Below, piece after piece: positions 56,001 to 59,929 of a stretch of 64,000 nucleotides of DNA. Below the pieces are notes generated by a model. That model was not told the DNA's origin. It saw nothing but the letters and a program-made list of their open reading frames with translations, and made no database searches. The translations under genes were made by a program, and so were the position numbers. The DNA is from Ligula intestinalis (lineage: Eukaryota > Platyhelminthes > Cestoda > Diphyllobothriidea > Diphyllobothriidae). Where the stretch lies: positions 14,612,037 to 14,676,036 of the forward strand of contig JAYGXS010000008.1 of assembly GCA_036362985.1 (NCBI GenBank), given 5' to 3'. How positions within the stretch are numbered: the first letter of the stretch is position 1; each line of letters opens with the position of its first letter.

Positions 56001-58201
56001 AGCGGACAGATGAACACACCACCGGGTTGTATGCGTTACAGTGAGATTTAGGCATGTGTCTGCAGCTCTCGATTTGGGTTGTAGTTGAAAGTAATGTGGA
56101 AGCTGAATGTGACTGTTTCGCTTTCGTTGGCCAACAAAAAGCAGGTGCAATTTCCGAATGCCAATGTGTCTTTTAGGGAACCATCCACTTCATCTCTGAT
56201 TCTATTAATTGATGCAAAAATGGAGGCATTGTTTGCCAAGGCTTTTAGTGCCGACAAACGGCGATAGCTCTGTCCTATCCTCAAATTATTTGTAATTTCA
56301 CTCAATGCATCCCCGACGCAACTGTGCCAGGTATTTTCCGCCTGTCTATATAGCCGGAGAGGAGCCAAAATACAAATTAATGCGTATGAGTAACCTGGTA
56401 TCATGTGCCAGAGATTTTGAATCCGCTTACTGGACTCGGGGCTACTGCCTTGATCTTACTTCAGCAGACTTTGAGCTGCTGGGGGTCCCGAAACGCTGAC
56501 AACAGATCCGGAAATCCGCCTGCATGACTGCCTCCGGTCTCTCGAGCAATTACGCTGCCAAGCCAGGTTAATAACAGGAGTAACAAGCATCTGACCTGAT
56601 CAACCAAGAGTCTGCCCCAACCAACTACCTCTTTTTACTTGATTCAAATTATTTTCGTAAGGTTGTTTCATTGGCAATGGATTCTCTCCGAATAACTGTG
56701 AATCACTCGAAAGAGTGACCATGACCCACGGAATTAGGCGAATGTTCCCATTCAGGTGGGCATTTAAGTAAAGACTACGGGCGCTCTTCAATTGCCCGAA
56801 TTATGGCTTCATTTATCCGGGCTTTCGAATTCTCATCTTCCGAAATGAGACCGGCAGCAAAATATTCAAAAGTCATCGGGAGCAGGGACCAATCAAACAC
56901 CTGTTACTGGAAGTCATTACGCAGAGCTCTGTACGCCCGCGCTAGATCGATATATTGATTTACTGACTTCTTAATAGAGGTGCAGACTTCAATCAGTTCG
57001 CAGCTTGCCTTGCTTTTGGCGTGTACGATTACCTTAGCGGCTGCGAAGTTAAAGTCATGACCCGTCTTGTAGGTGTAGGCAACCATTTGTGATCATCCAT
57101 CACCCTTTCTCATGGCCCGCTTATGTTAGTGTATGCGCGAACCGAGTATACCTCTAATCTATCCTGTGGAATCTCGTGGACAGTTTTGGCACGGAATGCG
57201 ATCCACTGCTGTCTGGTATTTAGTTGTTTTTTTATTTTGATGATCACACCGTGCTTGTGGCCGGTGTGCAATTCCTACACCTAGTCCTACAGCAATACGC
57301 TCGATCGCTTGTGACGCGTCTTTGTTATATGGCCGCGCATGCAATATTAGGGGTGATGTTTTCGGTTGTGCCCTACGGAAGCGAACATGTAGGCGTGGCT
57401 TATGAACGTATTCGAATAGCCTTTCCGCAGAAACTGGCCACGGGGATATCAGAACTCACGTGCTGCTAGGAGTCTAGATTCTTCTGAACAGTGTTCTTAC
57501 ACAGCTTCTTTTGTTAGCTGCTTAGTTTTCTCCTTTGAGGACTCAACATGTCGTAGGAGAGGGCAGACCGTTTGAACAATGAAGAAGTACGAGTCTGGGT
57601 ATTCAGAAAAAGTGTTTTAATTGACTCCATTTTTAACACATTGTCATGTGCGGCATTTCGGAAAAATGGTTAATTCTATTCTTTTTTCATAGGAGTATTC
57701 AAGCGTAGACAAGTCACCGTGATATAGCTATTTCGAGCTATTGGCCCTCATCAGCCACGGACTACTACAGAGAGCGGTCGACTTGCTCACTTGGCATCTT
57801 CAGCTCTTAAGTGGCGTTGTTTGGCTTAATTGGATGGTGGCACCGATGGCACCTCGGATGTTTTATGTGATTCATTTCAGCTCGACTATAGGGAATTACT
57901 AATTACTGGCGCTTCTTATCTAATGATCTGCTCATTTGGTCAGAACCTAAATATAAGTACCAAGTGGGCAAACCGCCTCTATTGGGCTTACTTGCCTTTG
58001 TCAGATTTACATAGACTGTCATGGACATTCGCGTCAAAAGGATGTCTTCCTGTACGGCTGTGATCCCCGGGCCTCCTGGAAGTCGTCTGACTACAAACGC
58101 CCAAAGTCTGCCTCTCCAACTGAGCTGATGGATGAAGCCTTCCTGGAGTTGGCCGATGTGCTCGATAAGATTGCTCTTCCTTTCTCCCAACGCGCTTGTG
58201 G
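15259..58201 (+). CDS. AGTPBP1: Cytosolic carboxypeptidase 1-like (CCP1/Nna1), 22 exons, 3' end outside window
   Basis: Spliced gene, coding exons 15259-15412, 15442-15506, 15542-15608, 16777-16898, 19900-19995, 22481-23381, 24608-24754, 25149-25610, 28323-28359, 29770-30178, 36539-37309, 39125-39251, 39307-39363, 43622-43840, 43924-44272, 46298-46379, 47610-47766, 48699-48818, 49784-50182, 53186-53381, 54845-54974, 58005-58201. All introns are GT-AG and every phase matches, giving about 1754 codons. Residues 1-560 resemble the armadillo-like region of CCP1; 1139-1520 the CCP N-domain ([26 protein letters not shown]-like [15 protein letters not shown]); 1581-1754 the M14 domain with zinc ligands His1597 and Glu1600 (HPGE) and a third His in DCHGHS (His1695), plus DLNRQW (1655-1660). 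Known family role: cytosolic removal of glutamates from polyglutamylated tubulin and protein C-termini. Vertebrate CCP1 is about 1200 residues; the excess here is low-complexity insert. AGBL1/CCP4 shares this layout and is not excluded. The exon with the catalytic Glu is not in view. Confidence 0.9.
15413..15441 (+). other. 29-nt micro-intron
   Basis: Begins GTATGAGG and ends TATCTCAG with a six-T run between. Its removal restores the frame between exons 1 and 2. The neighbouring intron 15507-15541 is 35 nt (GTAGGTGAC...TTTGCAG). Confidence 0.78.
15442..15506 (+). CDS. AGTPBP1: CCP1 exon 2 (65 nt)
   Basis: Residues 52-73, [19 protein letters not shown] followed by ILT. It begins after TATCTCAG at the end of a 29-nt intron (15413-15441) and ends ACG|GTAGGT. 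It is helical and hydrophobic, as expected for the armadillo-like region, and the phase (1 in, 0 out) fits both neighbours. Confidence 0.8.
15542..15608 (+). CDS. AGTPBP1: CCP1 exon 3 (67 nt)
   Basis: Residues 74-95, [21 protein letters not shown] then P. It follows a 35-nt intron (15507-15541) ending TTTCTTTGCAG and ends CCAA|GTGAGT with one base carried over. It corresponds to the LNILSILVELVSAGG-like helix of CCP1 proteins. Confidence 0.87.
15609..19899. other. CCP1 introns 3 and 4, no recognised element
   Basis: Apart from exon 4 (16777-16898) this is AT-rich intron. A small inverted pair around TATACGTATTAA at 15690-15745 is visible. No transposon protein was recognised. Confidence 0.4.
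16777..16898 (+). CDS. AGTPBP1: CCP1 exon 4
   Basis: Residues 96-136, reading [20 protein letters not shown] and ending EELMIKIHK. The acceptor is ACTTGTAG and the donor AAG|GTGGGC. The pattern GxRVxxLVxxGxxxxLLxxL followed by EDLMxxIHxxLxKL is the armadillo-like repeat typical of CCP1. Confidence 0.92.
19900..19995 (+). CDS. AGTPBP1: CCP1 exon 5 (96 nt)
   Basis: Residues 137-168, beginning [20 protein letters not shown]. Acceptor ATCATGCAG and donor CAG|GTAGGT; phase 0 on both sides, so skipping it would keep the frame. It continues the IHxxLxKL helix begun in exon 4. Confidence 0.92.
20084..20465 (+). repeat. Foldback-family arm (R3) between 80-bp direct repeats
   Basis: 20160-20378 matches the arms of the foldback element at 40060-40877 (GAGCGTACAGATT, GTGATAGG, GGCGGCTTGGTCGAT, GATAGTGCACCG, TAATCAGGACAG, GATAACGGG). 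It is flanked by two direct copies of a block starting GGTCCTTCATCCTAAA-like sequence (20084-20167 and 20384-20462, each with AAATTTTTATGAGAAG). Confidence 0.7.
20745..20990 (-). repeat. SINE-like repeat with tRNA-like head
   Basis: Reverse complement shows an A-box-like TAGCTCAGGTGGCTAGAGCG. The adjoining block (TCTAGAATCCACCAG at 20927-20941) recurs at 29462-29478 next to another tRNA-like head, so both are members of one composite repeat. Confidence 0.6.
20991..22159. other. Intron 5, no recognised element
   Basis: No transposon or RNA gene recognised in this part of the intron. Confidence 0.35.
22160..22445 (+). repeat. AACTAAA-rich repeat and block R4, copy 1
   Basis: A degenerate AACTAAA tract (22190-22315) is followed by a block with GACGCT, TGTGGGGAGTGCAATG and ACGCTTACTGCAAAGAACTAAG. 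The same pair of parts occurs at 29470-29645, and the block alone at 54640-54765. It ends about 40 nt before the exon 6 acceptor. Confidence 0.6.
22481..23381 (+). CDS. AGTPBP1: CCP1 exon 6 (901 nt), armadillo helices with low-complexity insert
   Basis: Residues 169-468. Starts [15 protein letters not shown] after TTTCCCCCAG; ends ATGAAATGGA|GTGAGT. Two conserved parts ([20 protein letters not shown] near residue 254, and [19 protein letters not shown] at the end) flank about 170 residues rich in Ala, Ser, Thr, Gln and Pro that have no counterpart in vertebrate CCP1. Codons in the insert are GC-rich compared with flanking introns. Open frames on the opposite strand here are shadows of this exon. 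Confidence 0.93.
23750..24310 (-). mobile_element. Penelope-like GIY-YIG fragment (distinct family)
   Basis: Minus-strand frames read [16 protein letters not shown] (near 24290) and then [20 protein letters not shown] (near 24010-23955) and [20 protein letters not shown]. The xYPxxxVxxxL plus TGxTxRxLxxRxxEH order is that of the Penelope C-terminal region. It is frameshifted between the parts. Confidence 0.72.
24608..24754 (+). CDS. AGTPBP1: CCP1 exon 7
   Basis: Residues 469-517, beginning [20 protein letters not shown] and continuing [20 protein letters not shown]. Acceptor CACTCTGCAG, donor TTTC|GTAAGC. It matches the TNARRAVDxGxVxVLLxIYxDWHRxDxRxRxxxL segment of CCP1 proteins. Confidence 0.92.
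25149..25610 (+). CDS. AGTPBP1: CCP1 exon 8
   Basis: Residues 518-671. Opens [19 protein letters not shown] after TGCTCCAG, the LGRKAFIxAxGMxxLxxxx helix of CCP1. A Pro/Ala/Ser-rich stretch of about 90 residues follows, and then [20 protein letters not shown], equivalent to the CFPKNRLPLP block. Donor GAAG|GTAGGC. Confidence 0.92.
25870..26040 (-). mobile_element. Penelope-like C-terminal fragment
   Basis: Its reverse complement matches the end of the element at 8330-10180 (block around ATCGATTTATCG...GCCGGCGTACA...CTGCGCAGGCA) and is similar to 30740-30830. It is a short remnant without an open frame. Confidence 0.6.
26385..26399 (+). repeat. G homopolymer in intron
   Basis: CCCCAAGGGGGGGGGGTT; similar G runs lie at 861-878 and 60796-60808. 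Length is likely to be assembly-uncertain. Confidence 0.6.
26955..27110 (+). repeat. tRNA-derived SINE
   Basis: Head CTCGTGGCTCAATTGTTAGA with Pol III A-box character, then the body shared with other copies: GGTATGACTGGCTGACGACG, AAGCTAGAAATGGCCATTCC and AGTCTCCC, ending in a T run. Confidence 0.7.
27700..27845. repeat. Degenerate CCCTAA-like tract
   Basis: Repeated but imperfect CTAACCCTAA, CTTAACCTTAAAC and CTTAACCCTAACCCC units, the complement of the tract at 59930-60400. Confidence 0.6.
27875..28030 (+). repeat. Penelope-like tail with hammerhead remnant
   Basis: Reads TTGATGA (first box, one change from CTGATGA), an imperfect stem II (GAATTC/GGATGC), CGAAACGTC and AGGCGAATAAAAGTG. GAAACGTC gives the two-base-pair stem III and cleavage triplet seen in Penelope hammerheads. 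Stem I is lost. Confidence 0.65.
28323..28359 (+). CDS. AGTPBP1: CCP1 exon 9, 37-nt microexon with tandem acceptor
   Basis: Residues 672-683, [12 protein letters not shown] plus two bases. No homology can be shown for so short a piece; it is called because exon 8 (phase 1) and exon 10 (phase 2) cannot be joined directly and this segment, with acceptor GTTTTTAG and donor GAG|GTAATT, repairs the phase exactly. The acceptor reads TTTTTAGCAG, a NAGNAG pair, so use of the second AG (start 28326) would drop one Ala codon. Confidence 0.65.
28550..28712 (-). repeat. tRNA-derived SINE
   Basis: Reverse complement reads GAGCCTGTGGCGCAGCAGTC (A-box region), GGTCGCAGGTTTGGACCCC (B-box-like), then GGTATGGCTGGCTGATGACG. 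Confidence 0.7.
28985..29085 (+). repeat. Upstream copy of a duplicated block that carries the exon 10 acceptor
   Basis: Shares AAACCTAT, ATGTTCCTGTTCATTA, TTGTTGAT and TACNTGCATGCCC with 29697-29790, about 710 bp apart. The second copy contains the splice acceptor of exon 10 (CACAG|TACC); here the same place reads CAAAG|TACT. Confidence 0.6.
29205..29480 (-). repeat. tRNA-derived composite SINE-like repeat
   Basis: On the minus strand: GTTTTTAGCTTAGCAGTTAG, AGAGCGTTGGCTTCCGGTAA, and B-box-like ACGGGTTCAAATACC, then TTTTTTCACATTTCGG. The head and following tail match 41741-41865; the part at 29345-29480 matches 20820-20940. Confidence 0.7.
29470..29645 (+). repeat. AACTAAA-rich repeat and block R4, copy 2
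   Basis: ACTAAACT-rich tract followed by CGCAGAACGCT, CATGGGGAGTACAGTG and CATACTTACTAATACGAAAT, as at 22160-22445. It ends about 125 nt before the exon 10 acceptor. Confidence 0.6.
29697..29790 (+). repeat. Downstream copy of the duplicated block, spanning the exon 10 acceptor
   Basis: Second copy of the block at 28985-29085. The splice acceptor and the first approximately 20 nt of exon 10 lie inside it. Confidence 0.6.
29770..30178 (+). CDS. AGTPBP1: CCP1 exon 10, disordered linker
   Basis: Residues 684-820, from [19 protein letters not shown] to [11 protein letters not shown]. Rich in Ser, Thr, Gly, Lys and Arg, with no domain. It is placed by its acceptor (ATGTCACAG), donor (ACA|GTGAGT), matching phases and continuous open frame. 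The acceptor lies inside a duplicated segment (see the repeat at 29697-29790), so the exon start could also be 29794. Confidence 0.75.
30740..31370 (-). mobile_element. Penelope-like GIY-YIG fragment
   Basis: Minus-strand frame reads [20 protein letters not shown] then [20 protein letters not shown] and [12 protein letters not shown], the same as HLPKATMRSRI...VVYRIPCQNC...REHKRA in the 8330 element. Flanking C-terminal and linker sequence extends to both sides with stops. Confidence 0.85.
32901..33056. mobile_element. 156-bp pogo-like MITE nested in the hAT transposase
   Basis: Starts CAGTTGTCGCCGGCTCTTAA and ends GCCGGCGACTACTG, inverted repeats of each other, with TA on each side (32899-32900, 33057-33058). 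The hAT reading frame continues on either side, ending ...FITHP and resuming IPGLTVRDF, as expected for a clean insertion at TA. Confidence 0.85.
34520..35115 (-). repeat. Dispersed repeat R1, copy 2, nested in the hAT element
   Basis: The reverse complement follows 440-1010 block by block: CAGTGGCCACTGGCGAAGCC, TGCCCGAGGGGATGTCACC, GCAGCTGCGAGGTCGAGCC, GCATTGGAACAGTTGC. It lies between the hAT start codon and its right end. Confidence 0.78.
35440..35680. repeat. Head-to-head pair of Penelope tails with hammerhead remnants
   Basis: 35445-35525 (minus) and 35605-35678 (plus) are inverted copies of the same tail: AGAATCCGAAACGTCA..AAAATAAA..CTCTTG..CCAGTG. The minus copy keeps a perfect stem II (GGATTCT/AGAATCC). 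First boxes are mutated (ATGATTA, TGATTAA). Confidence 0.65.
35935..36055 (-). repeat. AACTAAA-rich tract, inverted
   Basis: TTAGTTTTAGTTTAGTTTTT and similar units; complement of the tracts at 22190 and 29480. Confidence 0.5.
36539..37309 (+). CDS. AGTPBP1: CCP1 exon 11, basic and acidic linker
   Basis: Residues 821-1077. Begins [19 protein letters not shown] after TGATTCAG, and contains an Asp/Glu run (about 36853-36940), Arg/His-rich patches and a Ser run. It ends [20 protein letters not shown] then PS, which looks like the MYEHLFPELxDDF block of CCP1. Vertebrate CCP1 also has an acidic tract here. Donor TCG|GTAAGG. Long open frames on the other strand and frame +2 are compositional shadows. 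Confidence 0.88.
37688..38282. mobile_element. 595-bp pogo/Tigger-like MITE
   Basis: Begins CAGTAGTCACCGGCTATTAA and ends TTAACAGCTGGCGACTACTG, flanked by TA on both sides (37686-37687, 38283-38284). Internal copies of the GGCTAATAAGCCC block are present and it shares ends with the 156-bp element at 32901. No transposase frame. A (CA)n run lies at 37971-37999. Assignment to pogo/Tigger rests on TA duplications and the CAGTAGTC start. Confidence 0.8.
37971..37999 (+). repeat. (AC)n microsatellite
   Basis: About 14 uninterrupted AC units inside the pogo-like MITE. Confidence 0.95.
38743..38895 (+). repeat. tRNA-derived SINE
   Basis: Head CCGTGGTACAGTGGTAAGGT (A box) and GGTTGTGGGCTCAAGCCTCG (B box), then GGTTATAGCTGGCTATTGAA, AAGCCAGAAATAGCCCTTCC and AGTCTCCC, then TTTTTT. 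Confidence 0.78.
39125..39251 (+). CDS. AGTPBP1: CCP1 exon 12
   Basis: Residues 1078-1119, including [20 protein letters not shown] and ending FFE plus one base. Acceptor GGCTCTCCAG, donor GAGC|GTGAGT. No firm homology, but phases fit exons 11 and 13 and the translation is open throughout. Confidence 0.72.
39307..39363 (+). CDS. AGTPBP1: CCP1 exon 13 (57 nt)
   Basis: Residues 1120-1138, [18 protein letters not shown] preceded by a split Gln codon. It follows a 55-nt intron (39252-39306) ending ACTTTAG; donor TCAG|GTAATT. It may correspond to the LYIEIVKNTKSVPEY-like segment that precedes the AYPD motif in CCP1. Confidence 0.72.
40060..40877. mobile_element. 818-bp foldback element (R3) with long inverted arms
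   Basis: Outer ends TGTTAGGAGCAGGCCTAACG and its near complement CAACAACCC..GCCTGCCCCTAACA. Arms of roughly 320 bp (40060-40385 and 40555-40877) pair along their length, with shared blocks such as CCAATCTGTACGCTC, ACGTTGTATTAGGTA and GATAGTGCACCG. About 170 bp lies between. No reading frame. A single arm occurs at 20160-20378. Confidence 0.78.
41525..41580 (-). repeat. Penelope tail remnant
   Basis: Reverse complement reads GTGAATCCGAAACGTCGG then TCAAATAAACAGCGTCTTCC, a diverged form of the CGAAACGTCAGGCAAATAAA tail. Confidence 0.55.
41741..41865 (+). repeat. tRNA-derived SINE with well-preserved tRNA-like head
   Basis: 41741-41820 folds like a tRNA: acceptor GCGTTTG/CAAACGC, D arm GCTT/GAGC, an AGCCT/AGGCT stem around CCGGCAA, and T arm GCGGG/CCCGC with loop TTCAAAT. 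Two extra bases precede the anticodon stem, the base before the putative anticodon is C rather than T, and the variable region is about 11 nt. A diverged copy with the same tail exists at 29205-29340, so a SINE head is more likely than a working tRNA gene. Confidence 0.7.
42200..42825 (-). mobile_element. Penelope-like C-terminal and GIY-YIG fragment (family B)
   Basis: Minus-strand frame: [50 protein letters not shown], then with a stop or shift [19 protein letters not shown] and [20 protein letters not shown]. The KRGYP, LPFKGD and TxRxLxxRxxEHxPxWL motifs define this Penelope family. Confidence 0.85.
43622..43840 (+). CDS. AGTPBP1: CCP1 exon 14, AYPD motif
   Basis: Residues 1139-1211. Contains [20 protein letters not shown] then [13 protein letters not shown], the family's VAYPDxxGxxPPxxKEPxxxR region at the start of the CCP N-domain. 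Acceptor GACGATTTAG, donor CCAG|GTAAAA. Confidence 0.94.
43924..44272 (+). CDS. AGTPBP1: CCP1 exon 15, [12 protein letters not shown] motif
   Basis: Residues 1212-1327. After a Ser/Pro/Asn-rich start it reads [20 protein letters not shown] then VYDLDD, closely matching the family's [19 protein letters not shown]. It follows an 83-nt intron ending TTTATTACAG. The donor chosen, CTTAT|GTACGA, is weak; it was picked because it is the only reasonable GT giving phase 2 needed by exon 16. The open frame continues to a TAA at 44310-44312. Confidence 0.88.
44313..45045. other. Intron 15, no recognised element
   Basis: No transposon or RNA gene recognised. Contains no alternative exon I could support. 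Confidence 0.35.
45046..45208 (-). repeat. tRNA-derived SINE
   Basis: Reverse complement has GAGCTTGTGGCTCAAATTTT and AGGTTGCGGGTTCGATTCTC (B box GGTTCGATTC intact). Confidence 0.72.
46298..46379 (+). CDS. AGTPBP1: CCP1 exon 16 (82 nt)
   Basis: Residues 1328-1355, [20 protein letters not shown] followed by NLRKAIQ. This is the hallmark LxFxSxFESGNLRKxIQ motif of cytosolic carboxypeptidases. Acceptor TTTACTCAG, donor CAA|GTAAGT. Confidence 0.95.
46850..47060 (+). repeat. GC-rich dispersed repeat R2
   Basis: Shares CACCTACCTGCGTC, CCGCCTCCGG and nearby GC-rich words with 50580-50850, 53480-53650, 55140-55450 and 61690-61905. Unclassified. Confidence 0.5.
47090..47240 (-). repeat. tRNA-derived SINE
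   Basis: Contains GGCCGTTTCTGGCTTATTA, GTCATCATCCGGTCATACCC and a head with ACCATTAAACTACGGACTC, the complement of the SINE body and A-box region of the other copies. Confidence 0.68.
47610..47766 (+). CDS. AGTPBP1: CCP1 exon 17, CCP N-domain
   Basis: Residues 1356-1407. [20 protein letters not shown] then QWFYFRVSN and [17 protein letters not shown] match the NEYDLxLxxDxNxxxxxQWFYFxVSxxxxxxxYRFNIxNxEKxxSQ core of the CCP N-domain. Acceptor AAAACAG, donor GCCG|GTAAGT. Confidence 0.97.
48699..48818 (+). CDS. AGTPBP1: CCP1 exon 18, CCP N-domain
   Basis: Residues 1408-1447. [20 protein letters not shown] and YYKNHFLR correspond to the GMxPLxxSxxEAxxxxxxWxRxGxxIxYYKNHF motif. Acceptor TTACTTAAG, donor GCAG|GTGAGT. 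Confidence 0.97.
49784..50182 (+). CDS. AGTPBP1: CCP1 exon 19, end of N-domain
   Basis: Residues 1448-1580. [13 protein letters not shown] and [16 protein letters not shown] match the KxYYTxTFTxxFxxxxDxCYFAYHYPYTYSxL motif. The exon then has a basic segment, [13 protein letters not shown], and a Thr/Ala/Asn-rich tail of about 40 residues (ACT/GCT/GCC codon runs) not found in vertebrate relatives. Acceptor CACACACACAG, donor ACAG|GTTCGT. Confidence 0.95.
50580..50850 (+). repeat. GC-rich dispersed repeat R2
   Basis: Block CCACCTGCGTCCGATCCCGC, CTCTGGTGTCTGGCTTGACA, GGACGCGGGTGCGTGAGTGA, then GTAGAAGTCGTGCAAGTCC and CACGCGCACGTCGCCGACTC, parallel to 55140-55450 and 53480-53650. Confidence 0.65.
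51230..51520 (+). repeat. Dispersed repeat R1, partial copy 3
   Basis: CAGTGGCCAGAATGAAGTCA, GCGTCCAGTCCTGCCTGAGA, CAGCTGCTTTTCTATGGTTG and GTGATGCATTACCC align with the first half of 440-720. Confidence 0.55.
51930..52090 (-). repeat. tRNA-derived SINE
   Basis: GAGGCTCGAACCCGCAACC is an intact B-box complement, followed by the A-box complement ATCCGTTGCGCTATAGGCTC. Confidence 0.75.
53186..53381 (+). CDS. AGTPBP1: CCP1 exon 20, zinc-binding HPGE motif
   Basis: Residues 1581-1645. [19 protein letters not shown] contains the M14 zinc ligands His1597 and Glu1600, and [15 protein letters not shown] is the conserved strand and loop that follow. Both key residues are intact. Acceptor CCCTTTAG, donor GGCAA|GTGAGT with two bases carried over. 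Confidence 0.97.
53480..53650 (+). repeat. GC-rich dispersed repeat R2
   Basis: GACTCTGTCATGACACCAGG, GTCTGAGGGAGGAGAGCGTG and GATTGATGCCGTACAAGTCT recur in the other R2 copies. Confidence 0.65.
53670..54260 (+). mobile_element. Penelope-like GIY-YIG fragment (family B)
   Basis: [20 protein letters not shown] followed by the 3' region with GGCCGACGTCAGGTGACGG. It matches the copy at 62200-62900 ([20 protein letters not shown] and GGCCGGCTTCAGGTGACAC). Only the nuclease start and downstream sequence remain. Confidence 0.7.
54640..54765 (+). repeat. Block R4, copy 3
   Basis: CAACATGCTTACTACTACGA and AATAAGTAGGCAGTTATT match the ends of the blocks at 22400-22440 and 29600-29640. It ends about 80 nt before the exon 21 acceptor. 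Confidence 0.5.
54845..54974 (+). CDS. AGTPBP1: CCP1 exon 21, DLNRQW motif
   Basis: Residues 1646-1689. [20 protein letters not shown] then [12 protein letters not shown]. Asn1657 and Arg1658 are in the place of the M14 residues that hold the substrate C-terminus. Acceptor TTTGCCAAG, donor TTT|GTACGT. Confidence 0.97.
55140..55450 (+). repeat. GC-rich dispersed repeat R2
   Basis: CGACCTCGCCTCCGGTATGC, CGGGCACGGGCGGGTGAGGG, GTGGTAGATGCCGCGCAAGT and CGCGCGCGAGTCGCCGCGC; the second part (55390-55450) repeats GATGCAGCGCAAGTCTG. Confidence 0.65.
55600..55740 (+). mobile_element. Penelope-like C-terminal fragment
   Basis: AATCAGTCAATCGATGTGTC and CGTACAGAGCCCTGCGCAGT match the VNRFIALAPAYIALRR end of the 8330 element. 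No intact frame. Confidence 0.6.
56870..57480 (-). mobile_element. Penelope-like GIY-YIG fragment
   Basis: Minus-strand frames: [32 protein letters not shown] (near 57170), then [20 protein letters not shown] and [20 protein letters not shown]. Same family as 8330-10180; frameshifted in the nuclease. Confidence 0.85.
57690..57775 (-). ncRNA. Hammerhead-like motif, candidate
   Basis: The reverse complement reads CCGT-GG-CTGATGA, a stem GGGC/GCTC, CGAAA, a hairpin TA-GCTA-TA, then TC and ACGG. Both core boxes are intact, and CCGT/ACGG plus AGT/ACT could form stem I, but an unpaired GG before the first box does not fit a classical hammerhead. Could be a chance or decayed motif. Confidence 0.4.
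58005..58201 (+). CDS. AGTPBP1: CCP1 exon 22, third zinc ligand; last exon visible
   Basis: Residues 1690-1754. [20 protein letters not shown] matches the xDxHGHSxxxNxFxYGC motif that supplies the third zinc-binding His (His1695 by analogy). It ends [16 protein letters not shown] in phase 2, so at least one more exon must follow with the SYTMEST-like catalytic block. I found no such exon up to 64000, allowing for the 400-base gap. Confidence 0.95.
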
Positions 58202-58476
58202 GTGAGTGTAAAGGAGATTGTACATATCTTTGCCGACTCGGATTTTTTTCTTTTCGGAACTAAGTAGCGCTGGCATAATCTAAATCTTCAACGAATTTTC
58301 TTTTTTGCCTTTCCACTTACCCTCTCGGTTGACTTTTAAGTGATAATATCTCAACCGCCAGCTTATCTAATCTGCAAAGTTCTATCGCATGAATTTAAAA
58401 TATCCACTACTGAAACAATAACAGTAGACCCATGTGCATATACATTTGTTCAGGTGGTACTAGACGCTCATATGCA

Positions 58477-58869
58477 CAGGGTGTCCCAAAAATGTATACA
58501 CATGTTAATTAACTGTCGACTTGATGTTTATGATAATTTAATCATTTCAAAAAAGCTAAAATATTAACTAGTATCATTTTATTGTTTTTCCACTGCATTT
58601 TGACTATATTTTAAATAATTTAATTGAGAGGAGCCATTGAGCATGAATGCGTCCAAATAGCAAGGGGGTTGTTTCATGCTGTGTACGATCCCGTCGCTTC
58701 GCGTTGTCAGCAGTGTCTGGATCAAAATGAACGCCAGTTTGAGAACTTGCAGCGAAAAACAATAAAGTGATACTTTTTAATGTTTTTAAATTTTTGAAAT
58801 AATCAAATTAATTTAAAATATGTATATATAATGCATGTAAAATATGTATTCATTGTTTGAGACCCTCTG
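58477..58869. mobile_element. Possible MITE with CAGGGTGTCCCAAA ends
   Basis: Left end CAGGGTGTCCCAAAAATGTA; right end, reversed, CAGAGGGTCTCAAACAATGA. The left end resembles termini of Tc1/mariner-like elements. No clear target duplication and no frame, so tentative. Confidence 0.45.
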
Positions 58870-59371
58870 TTTATTCGTTTCCTAAATGAAACAGATTGCC
58901 TATAGCTGAAAAGGTCACGAACAGGCTGAATTCGGCCAAGTTATGATAGCAGAAGGGAGAAATGACAGGAAATGCGATTAGATTGATACAGAACTGTTTC
59001 AGACTTATTCTGCTGTCAGTCAGCTCGCACACGGCGTAGAAGAGAGACAGTCAGTGTCCAGCAGATAAGTCGAAGGAATTTTATTGAAGTCCCAACAAGG
59101 CTGTGGAATTTTTTTCACAATCAAGATGGTTTAATCATGCACTAATGACAAAAATCTTGCTGGTTGGAATTATCACAGTGTCTTAAGACAGGACATTGCC
59201 TAGGCTTTCAAACAAGAAATGATAAGAATAAAAGCGTTTCTGTTTCTTCGAAAACAGTAAAGTTATTTATGTCTTGCCAAACCCAGTTTGCGGAACTCCA
59301 AGTATTAAGATAGGCACACTTGGTTTGATGAACCCGTCTACTTTTGCATTAATTTTGACTTCTAGAGAAAC

Positions 59372-59771
59372 NNNNNNNNNNNNNNNNNNNNNNNNNNNNN
59401 NNNNNNNNNNNNNNNNNNNNNNNNNNNNNNNNNNNNNNNNNNNNNNNNNNNNNNNNNNNNNNNNNNNNNNNNNNNNNNNNNNNNNNNNNNNNNNNNNNNN
59501 NNNNNNNNNNNNNNNNNNNNNNNNNNNNNNNNNNNNNNNNNNNNNNNNNNNNNNNNNNNNNNNNNNNNNNNNNNNNNNNNNNNNNNNNNNNNNNNNNNNN
59601 NNNNNNNNNNNNNNNNNNNNNNNNNNNNNNNNNNNNNNNNNNNNNNNNNNNNNNNNNNNNNNNNNNNNNNNNNNNNNNNNNNNNNNNNNNNNNNNNNNNN
59701 NNNNNNNNNNNNNNNNNNNNNNNNNNNNNNNNNNNNNNNNNNNNNNNNNNNNNNNNNNNNNNNNNNNNNNN
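59372..59771. other. Assembly gap, 400 N
   Basis: Exactly 400 undetermined bases. The known sequence ends AGAGAAAC before the gap and starts GAGAAACA after it. Confidence 1.
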
Positions 59772-59929
59772 GAGAAACATTTGACCTAATGCAGGTGGGA
59801 TCTTTGGAAAATTTTCGTATGGAAAATCTTCTGAATTCAAGGACATGTTAATTCCTGCAAAAATATGCTTCATTTTCTCATTTGAGTCACTGGTGTGTAT
59901 ACCGCATTTAGCGCTTGCGGTTGAAATAA

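Noticed and set aside
59274..59873. Open frames of about 170 codons across the N gap on both strands
   Set aside because: Artefacts of undetermined bases; under 40 real codons each.
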